64,000 bases of DNA, from positions 186,001 to 250,000 of the forward strand of contig ML976743.1 of the NCBI GenBank assembly GCA_010015655.1. Direction: 5' to 3'. Position 1 is the first letter of the stretch. Each line of letters opens with the position of its first letter. The notes below the pieces were generated by a model. It saw nothing but the letters and a program-made list of their open reading frames with translations, made no database searches and was not told where the DNA came from. The translations under genes and the position numbers were made by a program. The DNA is from Bimuria novae-zelandiae CBS 107.79. Its lineage: Eukaryota; Ascomycota; Dothideomycetes; Pleosporales; Didymosphaeriaceae. Positions 22,086 to 33,655 of this stretch are shown one piece after another.

Positions 22086-25000
22086 GGTGGCTTTATTTGT
22101 TATTCTGTGTCTCTGTAAAATGCGGTTCAAGGTGTCCAGTCGCAAAAGATGTGCAGTTGGGAGCTCTATATAAGTGTTGTTGAGGGCGATTGAAGGCAAG
22201 GGCAGTATTGTATAAGTAGGTTACGGTTGCATGTTAACTTACTTGAAGTGATATCGTGTGAATTTCTTCTAGTGATGGAAAGTAGCGGTGATATTTTTGT
22301 GGTACAATGGAGAAATTTCTTTTACTTTCGGCCTTATCAGGGCTCCGCGTCATCGCAACCACAGCTCAGCGCCTCTGCTCAACCCAAAACGGTACCTTTC
22401 ACCTCAGGGCACGTGATCGCCAAGTGATTATGCTCGGGCCACCCGCCTCTAGAAGTATTTAAGCCCGCCAGTGTCTTCCGTCTCTCACTTTGACAACAAC
22501 TTGTACCGCAGCTTTCCAGTAACTTGCGAAGCTCTGAAATCGACAACTTCTTATCCCTACTTTGTCTTTCTTGTACAGTTCAACGGACTCCTGCGATGGC
22601 GGTAACGCCCTACTAGATATCGTTTGTATCGACCCTCGGGTGGGGTGTTGCAAACGATGTGGTCAGATGCCTACGATATGGAGTTGCTTGCTTCGGCGTC
22701 CTCTCTGATAGACCGAAAAGGGCCATGGCTTGCAGTTAAAGGTTTCCGACCTGCGGGAGAGCGGAGTATAACAGGAGAGCCCGGCGGCTGGGAAGCCGCG
22801 TAGGACCGATGGTGGATAACTTCTGTCTGATGGAGGAGCTCACTGTGCGGTGAGGGGAGGAGCACGCGTGGATGGGACCTGATCCTATTAAACTCTTGCA
22901 GATTGGTTAGCCGTTGAGCTTCTCAAATCAATTGTCTTTATATGATTGCCAACTTCTGTCGTGTTCTCGCCTTCCAAGGAAGAGGAGTCGCGCCTCCTAG
23001 CACTTAGAAATTTGTTTACTGGCGTTCCATGCGCTTAATGTCGAGCATATAGCCCCTATATGGTTGCTACTGCGAAGTCTTCCTAGTTGAGTGATCCGTC
23101 AATGCGTTCACCCGCGATCCTGCTATGTTTCCTAGCTGGTAATCCGGCGTGAAGAGAAGAAATAGCCCACTTTGCACCTTTCGCCGTTCACCTTCACCGC
23201 AAATAAAAAACGTGCTCGTCGCCTGCGCTCACGCTCGGGCCACACTTCTGCCTACTTCAGCAGGCGCGTCCGCTCCTGTCCTCAACCTTGCGCTTTCGCA
23301 AACTCTCGACCCTCGACAGCTCACGACAATCCGTGGATCGCGTGTACCCGAACCGTCGACTGCTTCTTAGGTATGTTGTCCCCTCCAGTGGAGCTTCTGC
23401 TCTACGTCGTTACTGGGGAGTTCAGCTCTTGCTGCAAGCGTACCGCTCACCACCTCACACTCTCCATGGCTTGCAGTCATGTTTAGTCAGCCCGGCAGTT
23501 GACGACAGGCGTGGTTGGCTGTCGGACGATGGTGTGGGCCGGCTAGATAGCCTGCGATATGGGAGTTCGCTTTGCGGCTCACCGACAGGCCTAAAGGTCC
23601 ATGGCTTATCAAAAGCAGCATTTGCGGGTCGCGAGTACGTCGGAGGGGCAGCTTGCAGGTGAACCTGTAGAAGTCAGCGCGCGGAGGAGCCTCTTGGAGG
23701 AGCCTCTTGGAGGAGCTGACCGGTAGTCGCGGGGTGTTTGGGGCGACTATTTATATCTGACGTACGTTTGCGGTTCCCTATGTAGTTGACAATCAATTAA
23801 CGTCGCAAAATCAGCCCTGCTTTGAACTATGACCGCGTAATGCTATGGCTACTCTTGAAGATACGTAGAAATATACCAGGACATGTGAGCAAATCCTTGC
23901 CTGCCTTCGTACTACCTGACCTGACCTGGAGTAAGAGAGATTACATGCGGCGGATAACGCCAGCTCCAGCAGGGCCGAACCAGATATCTCTTGTCTGCGT
24001 TCACTATAACGCGATGCCACTACTTTACAGAGTGTCGCATGAATTCAAATGGCCTCAGATTACACAGATAGGTCGTTGTCAATCAACACCTCGTCACGAT
24101 CCATGGGCGCGGTCGGGCATGGCGAACAGGGAAGGAACGCGTCAACACTGGTAAGTGCCTTTCAAGTGTTCGGCTCGAACGAACGCAATAACTCCTCGAA
24201 GCTACAAGAAAACTACTGCGGCCTTTTGGGGTTATCTCTTGCACGCCTGGTCGACGCGGGTGGGTGATGTCGCAGGGGAAAGCGAAAGGACTGATGTGGA
24301 GGAAGGCGTGTTCCTCGGCCCAACCTTACTCCGATGTCAACCTCATCCCAGCGCTCTTCCTTTGTTACGTTGCCATTGTGATAGCACACCGCTATTTCCA
24401 CTTCGGATACCTAGTCTCTCAATCTAACGCGCTCACTGCTATGCATGGTAATGCTGGAACCCTTTGCACGATGAAAGATCTCAACTCAGAATGGTTGGTC
24501 TCTCGCGCTTCTTTCATGGTACATCGAGCGGACATGTCGCATCGACTATCTCTCAGTCCGCCACCTCATGTCAGCTTTAAAAAAAGACTCGCAGTCTGAA
24601 GGAGTGCCGAGAGCATCCACGCCTGCGCTCCGGGGGAACCTTGCTCAGCAATTTGATTCAATCCTTTCAATGCTTAAAGAAACCAGCGGTACTTGGGTCT
24701 CATAGGCAGTCGTTCTTTCGTCCTTCCATAGACTAACATTCTATGACGTTTTACAGCTCTTCAAACAGCAAGTGCCGAATTAGTCCGTAGAGGGGATTCC
24801 CAACTTCTGAAAGTACGACTTCTGTAGCTTGTCTTCGCATCGCATCCGATCGCTCAATTACGTTCACATCATTATCAAGTCTATGCTTCAATACCCAGCC
24901 GCGCAACGAATCATTCGGCATGGGTGATATCAACAGGTTGCTTGAAAACCTCATAGAAGACGCCGCCGAGCGAAATGAAACCCATTACGCAGACACCGGC

Positions 25001-25316
25001 AACCTTCGTCCGTGGTCGTCGTACCTCCTGCAACCAATCGATATACCAATATATTCACCTACCGCGCAGAATCAGACACATCTACCTACGGTGCGGAATC
25101 AGACGCATCCAAACCCTCGTAAGTCCATTCAATCCCAATGCCATCTTTCACCTGAGACACGCCCCGTGCGCTCGGGAACGCGCATACACGTCGGGCAACG
25201 TCGCGAGTCTTTTGTTTGTTGCTTTTCAGTAGCGCGCCGGGCTCCGCAACGTTTTTCACACCGTGCTTCTGCCTTCATTCACACGACTGGCTCCCTGTGC
25301 TCGATTCGCTCGCGCC
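22086..25316. other. Long intergenic region with weak ORFs and a diverged duplication
   Basis: Over 3 kb without a gene I can support. A TATA-like TATTTAAG at 22457 and a pyrimidine-rich leader precede a six-codon frame at 22594, so no product is evident. A segment at about 22672-22760 resembles 23568-23650. A GGAGGAGCCTCTT unit is repeated at 23685-23720. At 24920-25118 a frame beginning MGDINRLLENLIEDAAERNE ends at a GTAAGT, but I could not connect it in frame to the next gene; it may be a gene fragment. Confidence 0.35.
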
Positions 25317-26298
25317 ATGTCAGCCCTGCGCGAGGTGCTGTCGCGACTTGAAGAACGCATACAAGGCATCTTCGATCGAGTTGCAGAATATGTACGACAA
25401 GACCTCCTCGATCAAGTTGAAGAAATCGTACAACGAAACCTCTTGGATCAGTTCAACCGGCTGCACAGCGAGCTGATCCATCAACCGTCCCGCGCAACGC
25501 GACACTTCCAAGGCCTCCCCCCTCTAGAAAGCGATTCCGACGAAGGCGGACCACCAAGTATGGCAACGGTGCACAATCTATCCTTCGGGACTTCGACGAC
25601 AGCGGCGCGCGAACACCGTGAACGCATGCTTATATCAATCTTAGATCCCGCAACGAATTCTCAGGCGTTAGATCTCGCAACGAATGCTCAAGCGACAGAG
25701 ACAATGTAGGCGACTGAGCCGAAACCTATACCATGCTTGGGCGTGCTAACAGTCTCGTAGAGTCAGGAACCGGATCGGGCCGCCGACGACGCAGAACGAA
25801 GTTTATAACGACAGCACCTATGGCGTCCTTACTCAGTCCACCCACCATACTCCGCAAGTCTATTACGGCATCGGTGCTTGGCGCCGCGGAGTTCCACCGC
25901 ATCCGGAGCGGACGTATCGTCCCCCTCGCGAGATCCCTCTGAGCTCCGCTGACGCCTGTCGTTGCAATCACTACGCATACGAGCACGCAATTCACCGTAT
26001 CCATGATAATTACGGGGCGCCACAGCGAACATACAATACCATCCACCGGTACCGGGTTCGGCGCCACATTTTCCGCACGAGCGCCTTCAGCAGAGCGACG
26101 GACCGGCAACTGGTAGAGATGCGACAGGCACGGGCACTTGCTGGGCTTGATGTGAGCGGATACGACGTGGAGATTACGAGCAGAATATTGGCGGATCCGG
26201 CGGCGTGGGGAATTGTGGGTAGAGAGATGAGACGGAGGGGATGGGTGGACGACGTAATCACAGAGGGCACGAGGCTTCTTCCACTTGATCCTCTTTGA
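25317..26298 (+). CDS. Two-exon orphan protein of unknown function
   Basis: Exons 25317-25705 and 25761-26298 give 308 residues. The intron (55 bases) has a GTAGGC donor, a TGCTAAC branch site and a CGTAG acceptor. Exon 2 lacks an early ATG, so it is easily missed. The N-terminus is amphipathic and likely coiled ('LREVLSRLEERIQGIFDRVA'), with repeated Asp-Leu-Leu-Asp-Gln motifs. The middle holds a small internal duplication (DPATNSQALDLATNAQA). The C-terminal half is Arg/Tyr-rich and ends in a compact segment including 'VEITSRILADPAAWGIVGRE'. No family is recognised. Continuity over 178 codons of exon 2 in the spliced frame is the main support. Confidence 0.65.
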
Positions 26299-27337
26299 GT
26301 GAATGAAGCACGGCGTACGGTCAATCTTTGGTTATTCGTTATGATGGACGGGCAAAGGGGCATGAGAACTTCTCGTCCTGGGACAGTATCGCATTCCAAA
26401 AACTTGTGCACCGTTAGCGAAGCTGTTTGGGTCGTTTCTAACAGCTGGAGTTTGCGCCGGGTGGTTTCATCATTGAATTGGACTGAAGAATACCGGACAG
26501 CTGGCTGCGGCGAACCATGCGTAGGCAGCTTGGCCTCGTCGAATTCATTTGTATGGCCGCCGGGTCTGAATAGAGAAATTCATCATACCACGTCTTTTCG
26601 TTGGCTCTTCCGAAATTTTGAATGTTCTCCTCTTTCCAACAGGTGCGGTAATGTAGGCAGGAACTACGTTCCTGTCCACCGTGGATGGAAAGAACAGTCG
26701 GAGAATGCAGAAAGCACGTTCTAGTACAGCCCAACAAGCACAATTGTTTCACCACTTCATATCAATCTATTAGTTTATATACATCCAAGGAACGAGCACT
26801 TGACCTTGAGACATCAAAAATCACGTGATTTTTATCAGCCCTGGAGCTGGGGTGGATTGGCTCGGCTGACCCACCAGCCTCAGCACCAGCCGATGTAGCA
26901 GAATAACAACCAGTCTGTTGATTGTTCTCGCGCATAATGAGACGAATGACCTCAATAGAGTTAGGCAAAGAGATGGCATGATATTTTTCTGTACGCCCTC
27001 ACCCTGGCCGGGGGTGCAGACGTGCATGTTTCGTGAGTGGGTGGATGAACAGGCTATACCGCGCTGAGCTAGCACATGTGCGGTTCAAGGCAGGACACCC
27101 GGCCGCTCTATTCTTTTCGAGATCACCACGACACCGTCAGAGAGACAGAAAAGCCTGCACAGCGCCAACAAGACGTGCCAGCGCAGATCTGACCACACCA
27201 GCGCGCTCGGCCCGGCTTAGAGAAGCGTGCGACACGGCATTTGAGCCGATTCATGTTGAACTCGGGTGGCGCGCGGTGGTCCCCTTGTTGTGACCTATTG
27301 TGAGGAGGCTTCCAGCGCGGCCGTCGTGTGTTCTGTG
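26299..27337. promoter_or_regulatory. Intergenic region upstream of SWR1
   Basis: About 1 kb that should contain the SWR1 promoter. No gene, RNA gene or repeat was identified. Confidence 0.35.
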
Positions 27338-30300
27338 ATGGCCTCCGACCCACCGCAGGACAACGGACACGCCCACCACGATGACACGCCCGCCGCACCC
27401 CTCGACGCGCAGCCCGTCGACGATGCCCCGCAGCGCGCGATAAAGGAGGAGGAGCAGCCGCCGGCACAGAATGGCGATGACGATGACGGCATGCAGGCGT
27501 CGTCGCGCCCTGCGAAGCGGCGGAAGCTCGACGAGCTCACGCCGCGCCGGTCGGTCTCACGCGCCGTGTCGCCCCCGTGGAAGCCGTTTGCAGCGGACGG
27601 TCCGACGACGATTATAGAAAATGGCATACGGAAGTCGTCGCGTGTCAACCGGGAGGCGCCACCGCCTGAGCCGACACCCGTCAAGAAGAGCTCGCGCGGC
27701 GGTGTCACAAAGGGCACGCAGGCGAACGGCACGTCCAAGACCAGCAGCAAGCAGAGCTCGCGCGCAGTCTCGCTATCGGGCACGTCGTCCAGGCCCAAGG
27801 CAGCACCGCCAGCGTCGAAGAAGGGCCCCGCGCCGCCGTTGCACTCGCCCACGCGAAAGTCGGAGCGCAATAGGAAGCCTCCTACATCTACGCTCGCTAC
27901 CTCGCCCACCTCGCCCGCCATCGGGAACGCGTCGCCGGAAAGTGTGCGAAAGCGACCGGGACGCGCTCGCAGGGCAACAGCGACCTCGCCAGGTGACGTA
28001 GCCGAACACTCGACTCCCGCCGCCGAAGACTCCCTCGATCAATGGGACGCGTCCAATCCGCAATCCACCGGTCCCGCACCCCGCATCCGTCTGAAGTTCC
28101 GCAAGCTCGACCCGCCGACCCGCCATCCTCACCACATGCCGCCGCCGCGCAAGCACGCGTCGTTCGCGGACTGGCTGCGGCACGACGACCCATTGGAGGG
28201 AGAAGAGAACCAGAGGATAACAGACGAGAAGGCGCGGGAGGAGGCTGCCCGCCGCCTGCAGATTGTCGATGCTGCGGAGCGAGGCGTGCTCAGCGTGGGA
28301 AAGTGCAGCATTTTCCAGCCGGAGCCTGCCGAGGAGCCTCCGCCGCGATACGGCCACTGGGACCATGTTGTCAACCATGCTTTGACCTTCAACAAGCTCC
28401 TCCGGGAAGAGAAAGCGTATCACCGGAAGATGGCGAAGATCCTGGTGCGCGAGGCCTACGAGTACTGGAAAGAAAAGTACAAGCGGAAGTCGCAGGACGA
28501 GATCGACCAAGAGGAGGCCGATCGCGCTCTGCTGCGGTACAAACAGCTGGTTAAAGACGTCAAAGACACCTGGGCGAACGTCAAGGTTGAAATCGACAAG
28601 GAGCGCGTCGCCAAATGGGAAGCGGAACAAGTCCAACTTGGTGCCAAGGCCATGGACAACATGTTCAACCAGGCTCAAGAAATCCTCGGCCGTAACGTGG
28701 TCGATTCTGCTTCCTCCTTCGTGAGCGATGATCGCGATACCGAAGGCGAAGGTGGAGATTTCGAAAGTGCAGTGTCGCATATATCCGGCGAAGAAGATGG
28801 GGATGGCAACATGACTTCGGATTCCGACAGCGATGGAGGCCAAGGTGACGATGAGGATGCTAACCTTACCGCTGAACAACTACGTGTCAAATACGGCCAC
28901 ATTCCGGATCTCCCTGATGATAGCTCGAGCGCTGATGAAGAGGAGGAGGATGACGAGGAAGAAGACGAAGACGAGGTCATGGGAGAAGCAGCGGAGGGTA
29001 CACCGGAACCGACTCCGGACCCAGATCTCGAAATGGAAATGGAAAATGAGAACGAACTCGCAGGAAACCTTTCCGCTCACACTAACCGATTCCACGCAGA
29101 CGAGGTCAATGGTGACGAGAAGAGATCAGACTACATCGATCCTGCTACGGTGGAACTTGACCAGGTGGATGAAACTTTGTTGGACTCTGACGCAGACGGT
29201 TCTGGATCCGGTAGCGAAGAGTGGCCCAGTGATGACGACGATGGCTCTGATGATGAAGAGGACGAACAATCGGAATCAGGCTCAGAGCAAGGGGACGATG
29301 ATGTTGGTGTAATGGGCTTCCTGGCTCCGGATGAAATCAAAAAGCTAAAAGAAGCGGCTAAGACGGTTGTGGACGATGTCAATGCGGACACTGAAACGCC
29401 TGTCAATGGTGTCAATGGTACGAACGGATCTCACCATGAAGAAGTCAACGCCCAGATCGCAGCCGACAGCAATGGCCAACAAACCGACATGTCATATAAC
29501 AACCGAGAGCCAATACCTGGCAATGAAATACCTGTACCTGATGAGGACGATACGGAGCTAAATGGTGATGCACAGGCGGAAACGGCCGTCTCCAGGAGTC
29601 GATCTCAACCTACATCCGAATCTCCGCGTGTTGAGATCCCACCGCTTCTACGAGGTACACTTCGCGAATACCAGCATGATGGTCTCGATTGGCTCGCTAA
29701 TCTCTACGACTCGGAAACAAATGGCATTCTAGCCGATGAGATGGGTCTTGGCAAGACTATCCAAACGATTTCCGTACTGGCGTACATAGCGGTCTACCGA
29801 CAGAAGTGGGGGCCGCATTTGGTTGTCGTCCCCACTAGCGTAATGCTAAATTGGGAAATGGAGTTTAAGAAGTTTTTACCGGGGTTCAAGATCCTGACAT
29901 ACTACGGCGACATAAACGAACGCAAGAGGAAGCGTGTCGGCTGGCGCAATACCGGAAAAGACATGATCAACGTCGTCATCACCTCGTATCAACTCATTCT
30001 CCAAGACGCCGCTGCTTTCAAGATGCGCGCATGGCAATACCTCGTTTTGGACGAAGCCCACAACATCAAGAACTTCAAATCTCAACGGTGGCAGACTATG
30101 CTGAACCTTCGAACAGAGCGACGACTGCTGTTAACCGGTACTCCTCTTCAGAACAACATCGATGAGCTTTGGTCTTTGTTATACTTTCTGATGCCTGCTG
30201 GCTTCGCTGGTGAAGGTCGCATTGCCGGCTTGGAGGAATTCACCATGGCCTTGAAGAACCCTACGAACCAGATCCTCGAACAAGGGCGGCAACAGCTTGA

Positions 30301-32398
30301 CGCGGAAGCCCAGAAGATCGTCAAGAAGCTGCACGAAGTCTTGAGACCGTATCTCCTCCGCAGGCTGAAGGCGGATGTCGAGAAGCAAATGCCTGCAAAG
30401 TACGAACACGTGGTCTACTGCAAGCTGTCTAAACGACAGCGACAATTGTATGATGGATTCATGGGCCGCGCCTCGACCAAGGAAATTTTGTCATCTGGGA
30501 ACTACATGTCAATTATCAACTGCCTAATGTCACTTCGGAAAGTTTGCAACCACCCTGACCTGTTCGAGACGAGAGCCATCGTGACTTCTATGGCCATGCC
30601 AAAATCAGTCGCTGCGCGGTTTGATATCAAGGACCTTCTCATCCGGAAACGATTGTCGGAAGGCATGGAAAACAAACAAGTTAGCCTTGAGGCATTGAAC
30701 CTGATTCTTGCCAGCCGGGAGCGAATGTCGATGTTACAAGCTCGAAGGTCGCAGCAGATTCGTGCTACGCGTCCGCTGGAAGACCTCATCGAAGTACAAA
30801 CGCGCCGTATCAATCAAGTCACTGAAGCCGCTCCACCGTCGATTCAGTCCACCCTTGCAGCTATGGCGAACAGAGAAAGGATTGCCGTGCGAGATCACCT
30901 GCGAACATGTCTTAAGCTCACTCGCACACGGACTCAGGTTCTTCCCATCTATGGCAAAGGACTGATTGACCGACTCACAATGAACTACGAGGATTACGTC
31001 TTTGGGGCTCGAGAACCTGAAGAGCAAATCACTAGGCCTCCTCACCCGGTTTACAATCAGCCATACGGTCAGGGCATGCAGTATCATCAACCAAACCCGT
31101 TCGGACACGCTCCCGTCTCCTTGCCACCTGTGATTGGTGTCAAAGAGGGCCGTCGCGGAAGGCTGGGTTTCCGTCAACCGCTTCGCCCAGCACTTGCATC
31201 GCTATGGCACCAGCAGAAGATCAACGCTTTCACGGACATGATACCCACTCTTGAAGAACGTGCCGAATCTCTCGAACCAACAGTGACACGCTTCACTTGC
31301 GTCACCCCCGCAGTTGCAGCGGAAGAGTTGGCTCCTTTGACCCTCTCGCAGCCTGGCGTAGAACTCATACGTGCCTCGAACATGGCCCGCCAACGTGACC
31401 CCTTCCACGAGCCCCGCATCCGCCAATCCATCGCCTTCCCGGACAAGCGTCTCCTCCAATACGACTGTGGCAAACTTCAACGTCTGGCGACCCTCCTTCG
31501 TGACCTTCAAGTTGGTGGTCACCGCGCTCTCATCTTCACGCAGATGACGAAAGTCCTCGATATCCTTGAGCAGTTCCTCAACATCCACGGGCATCGTTAC
31601 CTGCGTTTAGATGGCGCGACGAAGGTCGAGCAGCGACAAATCCTGACTGACCGGTTCAACAACGACCCGCAGATCTTATGCTTCATCCTGTCGTCGCGAT
31701 CAGGTGGTCTGGGTATCAACCTAACAGGCGCCGACACTGTCATTTTCTACGACCTCGACTGGAACCCCGCCATGGACAAGCAGTGCCAGGACCGCTCCCA
31801 CCGGATCGGCCAGACGCGCGACGTGCACATCTATAAATTCGTCTCAGAGTACACCATCGAAGCGAACATCCTGCGTAAGAGCAACCAGAAACGTCTTCTC
31901 GATGACGTCATCATTCAAAAGGGCGACTTTACAACCGACACGTTCAACCGCGTGACCTGGCGCGACGCCTTGGACGACCGCCTCGCCGACGATCTCGGTG
32001 ACGAGGCCGGCGCAGCCATGGACCGCGTGCTCGGCGAAAAAGCGGGACTGCTTGGCGACTCGCGCGTCATGGGCACCGTCGAGGATACAGAAGATATCTC
32101 GGCCGCGAATGTCGCGCAGAAAGAGATCTCGAACGAGATCCACGACAACGCGGTGGATTTCAGCGAGTCCACTGCCGTCACGCCCGGGGGCGCTACGCGT
32201 GCGGGCAGCGTGGATCTGAGAGAGGAGATGCCCGGGGGCATTGATGGGGAGAAGTTGCAGAGGCATGTCGAGGAGTATATGTTGGAGAGGGGCAGGGAGG
32301 AGTGGGGCAGGGAGCCGTATAAGCCGCCGACGGATCGGCAGAGGAGGCATCGGAAGGGGCAGGATAGGCATCGGACGAGGAAGACGAAGAGGTATTAG
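27338..32398 (+). CDS. SWR1: SWR1-type helicase, catalytic ATPase of the SWR1 complex
   Basis: A single exon encodes 1686 residues. The Ser/Pro/Lys-rich N-terminus is followed by an HSA domain (about residues 330-440, 'YGHWDHVVNHALTFNKLLRE'). Long acidic tracts (about 480-760) come next. The SNF2 ATPase lobe has Walker A 'DEMGLGKTIQT' near residue 800, 'VLDEAHNIKN' near 905 and 'LLLTGTPLQNN'. A long insert (about 1080-1350) separates it from the second lobe ('LIFTQMTKVLDILEQFLN', then 'SHRIGQTRDVHIYKF'). The long insert plus an HSA domain separate Swr1/Ino80 from other SNF2 enzymes, and the acidic N-terminus fits Swr1, which exchanges H2A for H2A.Z. I chose the ATG at 27338 (MASDPPQ); an in-frame ATG at 27266 adds unconserved sequence. 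The tail is Arg/Lys-rich. Confidence 0.92.
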   Translation: MASDPPQDNGHAHHDDTPAAPLDAQPVDDAPQRAIKEEEQPPAQNGDDDDGMQASSRPAKRRKLDELTPRRSVSRAVSPPWKPFAADGPTTIIENGIRKSSRVNREAPPPEPTPVKKSSRGGVTKGTQANGTSKTSSKQSSRAVSLSGTSSRPKAAPPASKKGPAPPLHSPTRKSERNRKPPTSTLATSPTSPAIGNASPESVRKRPGRARRATATSPGDVAEHSTPAAEDSLDQWDASNPQSTGPAPRIRLKFRKLDPPTRHPHHMPPPRKHASFADWLRHDDPLEGEENQRITDEKAREEAARRLQIVDAAERGVLSVGKCSIFQPEPAEEPPPRYGHWDHVVNHALTFNKLLREEKAYHRKMAKILVREAYEYWKEKYKRKSQDEIDQEEADRALLRYKQLVKDVKDTWANVKVEIDKERVAKWEAEQVQLGAKAMDNMFNQAQEILGRNVVDSASSFVSDDRDTEGEGGDFESAVSHISGEEDGDGNMTSDSDSDGGQGDDEDANLTAEQLRVKYGHIPDLPDDSSSADEEEEDDEEEDEDEVMGEAAEGTPEPTPDPDLEMEMENENELAGNLSAHTNRFHADEVNGDEKRSDYIDPATVELDQVDETLLDSDADGSGSGSEEWPSDDDDGSDDEEDEQSESGSEQGDDDVGVMGFLAPDEIKKLKEAAKTVVDDVNADTETPVNGVNGTNGSHHEEVNAQIAADSNGQQTDMSYNNREPIPGNEIPVPDEDDTELNGDAQAETAVSRSRSQPTSESPRVEIPPLLRGTLREYQHDGLDWLANLYDSETNGILADEMGLGKTIQTISVLAYIAVYRQKWGPHLVVVPTSVMLNWEMEFKKFLPGFKILTYYGDINERKRKRVGWRNTGKDMINVVITSYQLILQDAAAFKMRAWQYLVLDEAHNIKNFKSQRWQTMLNLRTERRLLLTGTPLQNNIDELWSLLYFLMPAGFAGEGRIAGLEEFTMALKNPTNQILEQGRQQLDAEAQKIVKKLHEVLRPYLLRRLKADVEKQMPAKYEHVVYCKLSKRQRQLYDGFMGRASTKEILSSGNYMSIINCLMSLRKVCNHPDLFETRAIVTSMAMPKSVAARFDIKDLLIRKRLSEGMENKQVSLEALNLILASRERMSMLQARRSQQIRATRPLEDLIEVQTRRINQVTEAAPPSIQSTLAAMANRERIAVRDHLRTCLKLTRTRTQVLPIYGKGLIDRLTMNYEDYVFGAREPEEQITRPPHPVYNQPYGQGMQYHQPNPFGHAPVSLPPVIGVKEGRRGRLGFRQPLRPALASLWHQQKINAFTDMIPTLEERAESLEPTVTRFTCVTPAVAAEELAPLTLSQPGVELIRASNMARQRDPFHEPRIRQSIAFPDKRLLQYDCGKLQRLATLLRDLQVGGHRALIFTQMTKVLDILEQFLNIHGHRYLRLDGATKVEQRQILTDRFNNDPQILCFILSSRSGGLGINLTGADTVIFYDLDWNPAMDKQCQDRSHRIGQTRDVHIYKFVSEYTIEANILRKSNQKRLLDDVIIQKGDFTTDTFNRVTWRDALDDRLADDLGDEAGAAMDRVLGEKAGLLGDSRVMGTVEDTEDISAANVAQKEISNEIHDNAVDFSESTAVTPGGATRAGSVDLREEMPGGIDGEKLQRHVEEYMLERGREEWGREPYKPPTDRQRRHRKGQDRHRTRKTKRY

Positions 32399-32834
32399 TA
32401 GACTACATTGTCGAGCTTGTGGGGATTCGGGGATTGTATTAATAGACGTGTGGTGCAGTTGGTGCTTTGGGCTGGTGGGGTGGTGTATGGTGTAAGGAGA
32501 TAGCTGGGCTGGATTGGGATGGGGTATTGTATGATTAGGTATTTTGAGATAGGCTGCATGGATAGGCGTTTTCTCAGAGAAACCAAGAACGTGGATAATT
32601 GAAAAGCTTTGATATGTCTTTTCGCACCCGCGTGTCTTACTAGTGAGCATCCATCGATTTGAGGGTAAAGAGCATAGTCAGGGTAAGTACAACGCGCTTT
32701 GCTAGCACCAGCAGTCATATGCCCAGACTGACTGTCTGGGACTGGGATTGTCTATAGGGCTGTGACTACATCCGAGATGCTACTTTCGAAATTCCAAAGT
32801 CTTTCCACTCCTATCACTTTATCTTACGTTAGAC
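32399..32834. other. Convergent intergenic region after SWR1
   Basis: About 435 bases between the SWR1 stop and the stop of the first small Cys-rich gene. GT-rich on the plus strand; no feature seen. Confidence 0.35.
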
Positions 32835-33107
32835 CTACGTACTAGCATCGCGGCACCCAGTACACTCGTCCGACCCTCGCAAATGTCCACACGCGTAATT
32901 CCTACACTGCGTCTGGTAGCTAAAATTCCCGGCTGCGCCTGTGTCGTTGTTAGCTCACCTATGTCTCTCTCTGTAGAGGGAGGTGGAGAGGGGGAGGGAG
33001 CACAAGAGATATAGAAAATGGGGGACAGGAAGGAGAGGGCGATGCGTACATTTACAGCACCACCAGTAGAGGCCGGGTGGGTAGTTTGGCGAGGAGGCGT
33101 AGGACAT
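32835..33107 (-). CDS. Tiny Cys-rich protein, tandem copy 1
   Basis: Exons 33107-33050 and 32938-32835 give 53 residues. The 111-base intron has a GTACGC donor, a GCTAAC branch site and an ACACAG acceptor, and interrupts the third Cys codon of the first motif. The protein starts MSYASSPNYPPGLYWWCCKC. Its Cys/His pattern is WWCCxC, then Cys at 31, CGH at 36-38 and a final CxxC (TGC at 45-48 region). No signal peptide is present. The pattern suggests a small zinc-binding knuckle; small fungal proteins with a W-x-C-C-x-C start followed by CGH and CxxC exist, but I know of no assigned function. Copies 2 and 3 lie immediately upstream in the same orientation. Confidence 0.75.
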
Positions 33108-33315
33108 TGTATTTCGTGTTTTGCTGGAGGGTGTTGTTGGTGTAGGCGATGTCGATAGGTTCTTTACTAGGATTTTGTTAAAGGATGGTTTGCTTAGAGG
33201 TTTGCTTGTTGTAGGGTTAGGAGTGGAGGACCGGATTTAGGGTAGATATAGGGGTTAGCGTGCGTCACAGAGAGATAGATGAAGTGTTTCGATTGTCTTT
33301 TTTAGTGATAGGAAA

Positions 33316-33375
33316 ATATAGGGAGGGTAGGCGTGATGGGGACGGGAAATGGGGAACAGCGGGGGAGATGGAGTT
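33316..33375 (-). promoter_or_regulatory. Conserved block upstream of Cys-rich copy 1
   Basis: The block ATATAGGGAGGGTAGGCGTG and the following GATGGGGA...GGGAACAGC...GGGAGATGGAGTT recur upstream of copy 2 at 33990-34043, in the same order. It lies about 210-270 bases before the copy 1 start codon. It may hold shared promoter elements, or simply be duplicated flank not yet diverged. Confidence 0.5.
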
Positions 33376-33420
33376 ACTGATAGACTTAGTAATAACGAAG
33401 TTGACATAATTGACTTCTTC

Positions 33421-33625
33421 AGTAACAAGAACCTCGCCTAGAATTCTGTCCCGAGTGTTAACGTAGTGAGATCAGTTAATTATACATGTACTCAAAACGT
33501 TCCTTTATCGTCACCAACAACCTAAACAGATCACGCGACGCACAGCGACTTATAAACACAATAATCACAGTAACAGACGGACTAACCGAAAGAATAAAAA
33601 TATAAGTAACTTAGGATAGATTTTA
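33421..33625. other. AT-rich stretch separating copies 1 and 2
   Basis: About 205 AT-rich bases lie between two short segments that both resemble the 3' end of copy 3 (33385-33421 and 33625-33655). It may be an insertion into the tandem array. No inverted ends or target duplication could be identified. Confidence 0.35.
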
Positions 33626-33655
33626 AACGACTTTATTACAGAGCGCGCTCTATAC

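Noticed and set aside
22594..22700. Possible small gene after a TATA-like box at 22457
   Set aside because: The first ATG frame stops after six codons, and the only splice option gives a very short peptide without support.
24049..24600. Overlapping plus-strand frames of 70-110 codons
   Set aside because: No domain, no consistent splice sites and mutual overlap in different frames; best seen as chance frames.
24920..25230. MGDINRLLENLIED frame as first exon of the 25317 gene
   Set aside because: The GTAAGT at 25119 and the good acceptor at 25229 exist, but joining them does not give an open frame into MSALREV: a TAG lies at 25230-25232 in the required frame.
27773..28879. 368-codon minus-strand frame inside SWR1
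   Set aside because: Shadow of the GC-rich SWR1 coding sequence; no domains.
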